From a virus, in the IMG/VR virus record IMGVR_UViG_3300020172_006270, positions 159,269 through 223,268 of that record: a stretch of DNA of 64,000 bases; one strand, given 5' to 3'. Each line of letters begins with the position of its first letter. Position 1 is the stretch's first letter. The notes beneath the pieces were generated by a model, which was not told where the DNA came from, did no database searches, and was given only the letters and a program-made list of their open reading frames with translations. Positions 63,823 through 64,000 of the stretch are shown piece after piece. The translations under genes and the position numbers were made by a program.

Positions 63823-64000
63823 GAATAAAAACCATAATGAAGCTATTGCTGGAACAAGTGCGTTTCAGGCTTTTGCAAAAGAGTTTGGCCCGGACGACGT
63901 TTACAATAGAATTATAGTAGAAGAAATCCTGAAGGCATTATTGGGCATCAAAGATAAAGAAGATGCCGAGGAGAAGAAAGATGGCAATAAAATCAACTGA
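63821..64000 (+). CDS. Small 59-aa acidic protein
   Basis: 59 aa: MNKNHNEAIAGTSAFQAFAK, then a helical EEILKALLGIKDKEDAEE and a Lys/Asp end. GAGGTAAAGG precedes the ATG. It is complete, the stop being the last three bases of the window. The start codon overlaps that of the divergent gene. No family is recognised. Confidence 0.6.
   Translation: MNKNHNEAIAGTSAFQAFAKEFGPDDVYNRIIVEEILKALLGIKDKEDAEEKKDGNKIN
63981..64000 (+). CDS. Start of a further gene (runs off right edge)
   Basis: GAGGAGAAGAAAG and an ATG at 63981 (MAIKST...) overlap the end of the previous small gene in another frame. Only six codons are visible, so nothing can be said about the product. The strong ribosome binding site is the reason to note it. 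Confidence 0.45.

Noticed and set aside
1-64000. tRNA genes, CRISPR arrays, insertion sequences, attachment sites
   Set aside because: Reading by eye I found no clear cloverleaf, spaced repeat array, transposase or integrase gene; a tRNA could be missed without a covariance search.

Overview
This window is part of a large tailed-phage (myovirus-type, T4-like) genome, not a bacterial chromosome. The evidence is a T4-style head module: large terminase (46870-48741 +), portal (32835-35378 -), prohead protease (28405-29088 -), scaffold (27509-28405 -) and gp23-type major capsid protein (26028-27464 -). A gp19-like tail tube protein (17042-17539 +), a toprim primase (53965-55014 +) and a RecB/Cas4-like nuclease (53125-53901 -) are also present. 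Genes are packed on both strands with very short gaps, many start/stop overlaps (TAATG, ATGA) and many small unknown proteins. No gene-free stretch exceeds 300 bases. Tail sheath, baseplate and most replication genes are not in the window, so the genome is much longer than 64 kb (jumbo-phage size is likely). The host cannot be named; lipoprotein, LpxH-like and heptosyltransferase-like genes point to a Gram-negative-type envelope.

Layout. 1-5.6 kb (-): a translationally coupled run of small proteins with F-x-x-W/F-type N-termini, a SAM methyltransferase between two near-identical terminators, a vWA protein with a neighbour of unknown function, and Dam. 5.6-13.4 kb: glutamate dehydrogenase, a trypsin-like exported protease, a repeat-rich 513-aa protein, L-lysine 6-transaminase and a DUF3307 membrane protein. 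13.5-25.9 kb: a degenerate LAGLIDADG protein, LpxH-like phosphoesterase plus glycosyltransferase, tail tube, an orphan C-terminal piece of the major capsid protein, a PD-(D/E)XK-like protein, nucleoside hydrolase, exported small proteins, a WYL_2-like and a DUF6527-like protein. 26-35.4 kb (-): head morphogenesis genes, with the portal interrupted by a 228-residue intein. 35.4-46.8 kb: sulfotransferase-like protein, M14, M28, gluzincin and cysteine-type peptidases, lipoprotein, Asp-rich protein, CYTH and ferritin-like proteins. 46.9-56.4 kb (+ mostly): terminase operon, 2H phosphoesterase, second trypsin-like protease, nuclease, primase and GlpX-type fructose-1,6-bisphosphatase. 56.4-64 kb (-): large putative internal head protein, tandem DUF5659-like protein, actin-like ATPase cluster, heptosyltransferase-like protein and a virion protein.

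How the genes may work together. At least a dozen otherwise unrelated proteins start with the same short motif (M-x(1-3)-F-x-x-W/Y/F-L/V/I-...-E followed by A/G/S/N). It resembles the capsid-targeting sequence of T4 internal proteins and matches the L/I-x-E cleavage preference of the T4 gp21 protease, a relative of which is encoded here. Several carriers have enzyme-like domains (2H phosphoesterase, PD-(D/E)XK, GNAT, SWIM). My main inference is a packaged and co-injected effector set. A second theme is an exported, largely membrane-anchored hydrolase set with Pro-rich stalks; two proteases of different families share one C-terminal tag. A third is metabolism: Gdh, lysine transaminase and GlpX could redirect host amino-acid carbon and nitrogen during infection.
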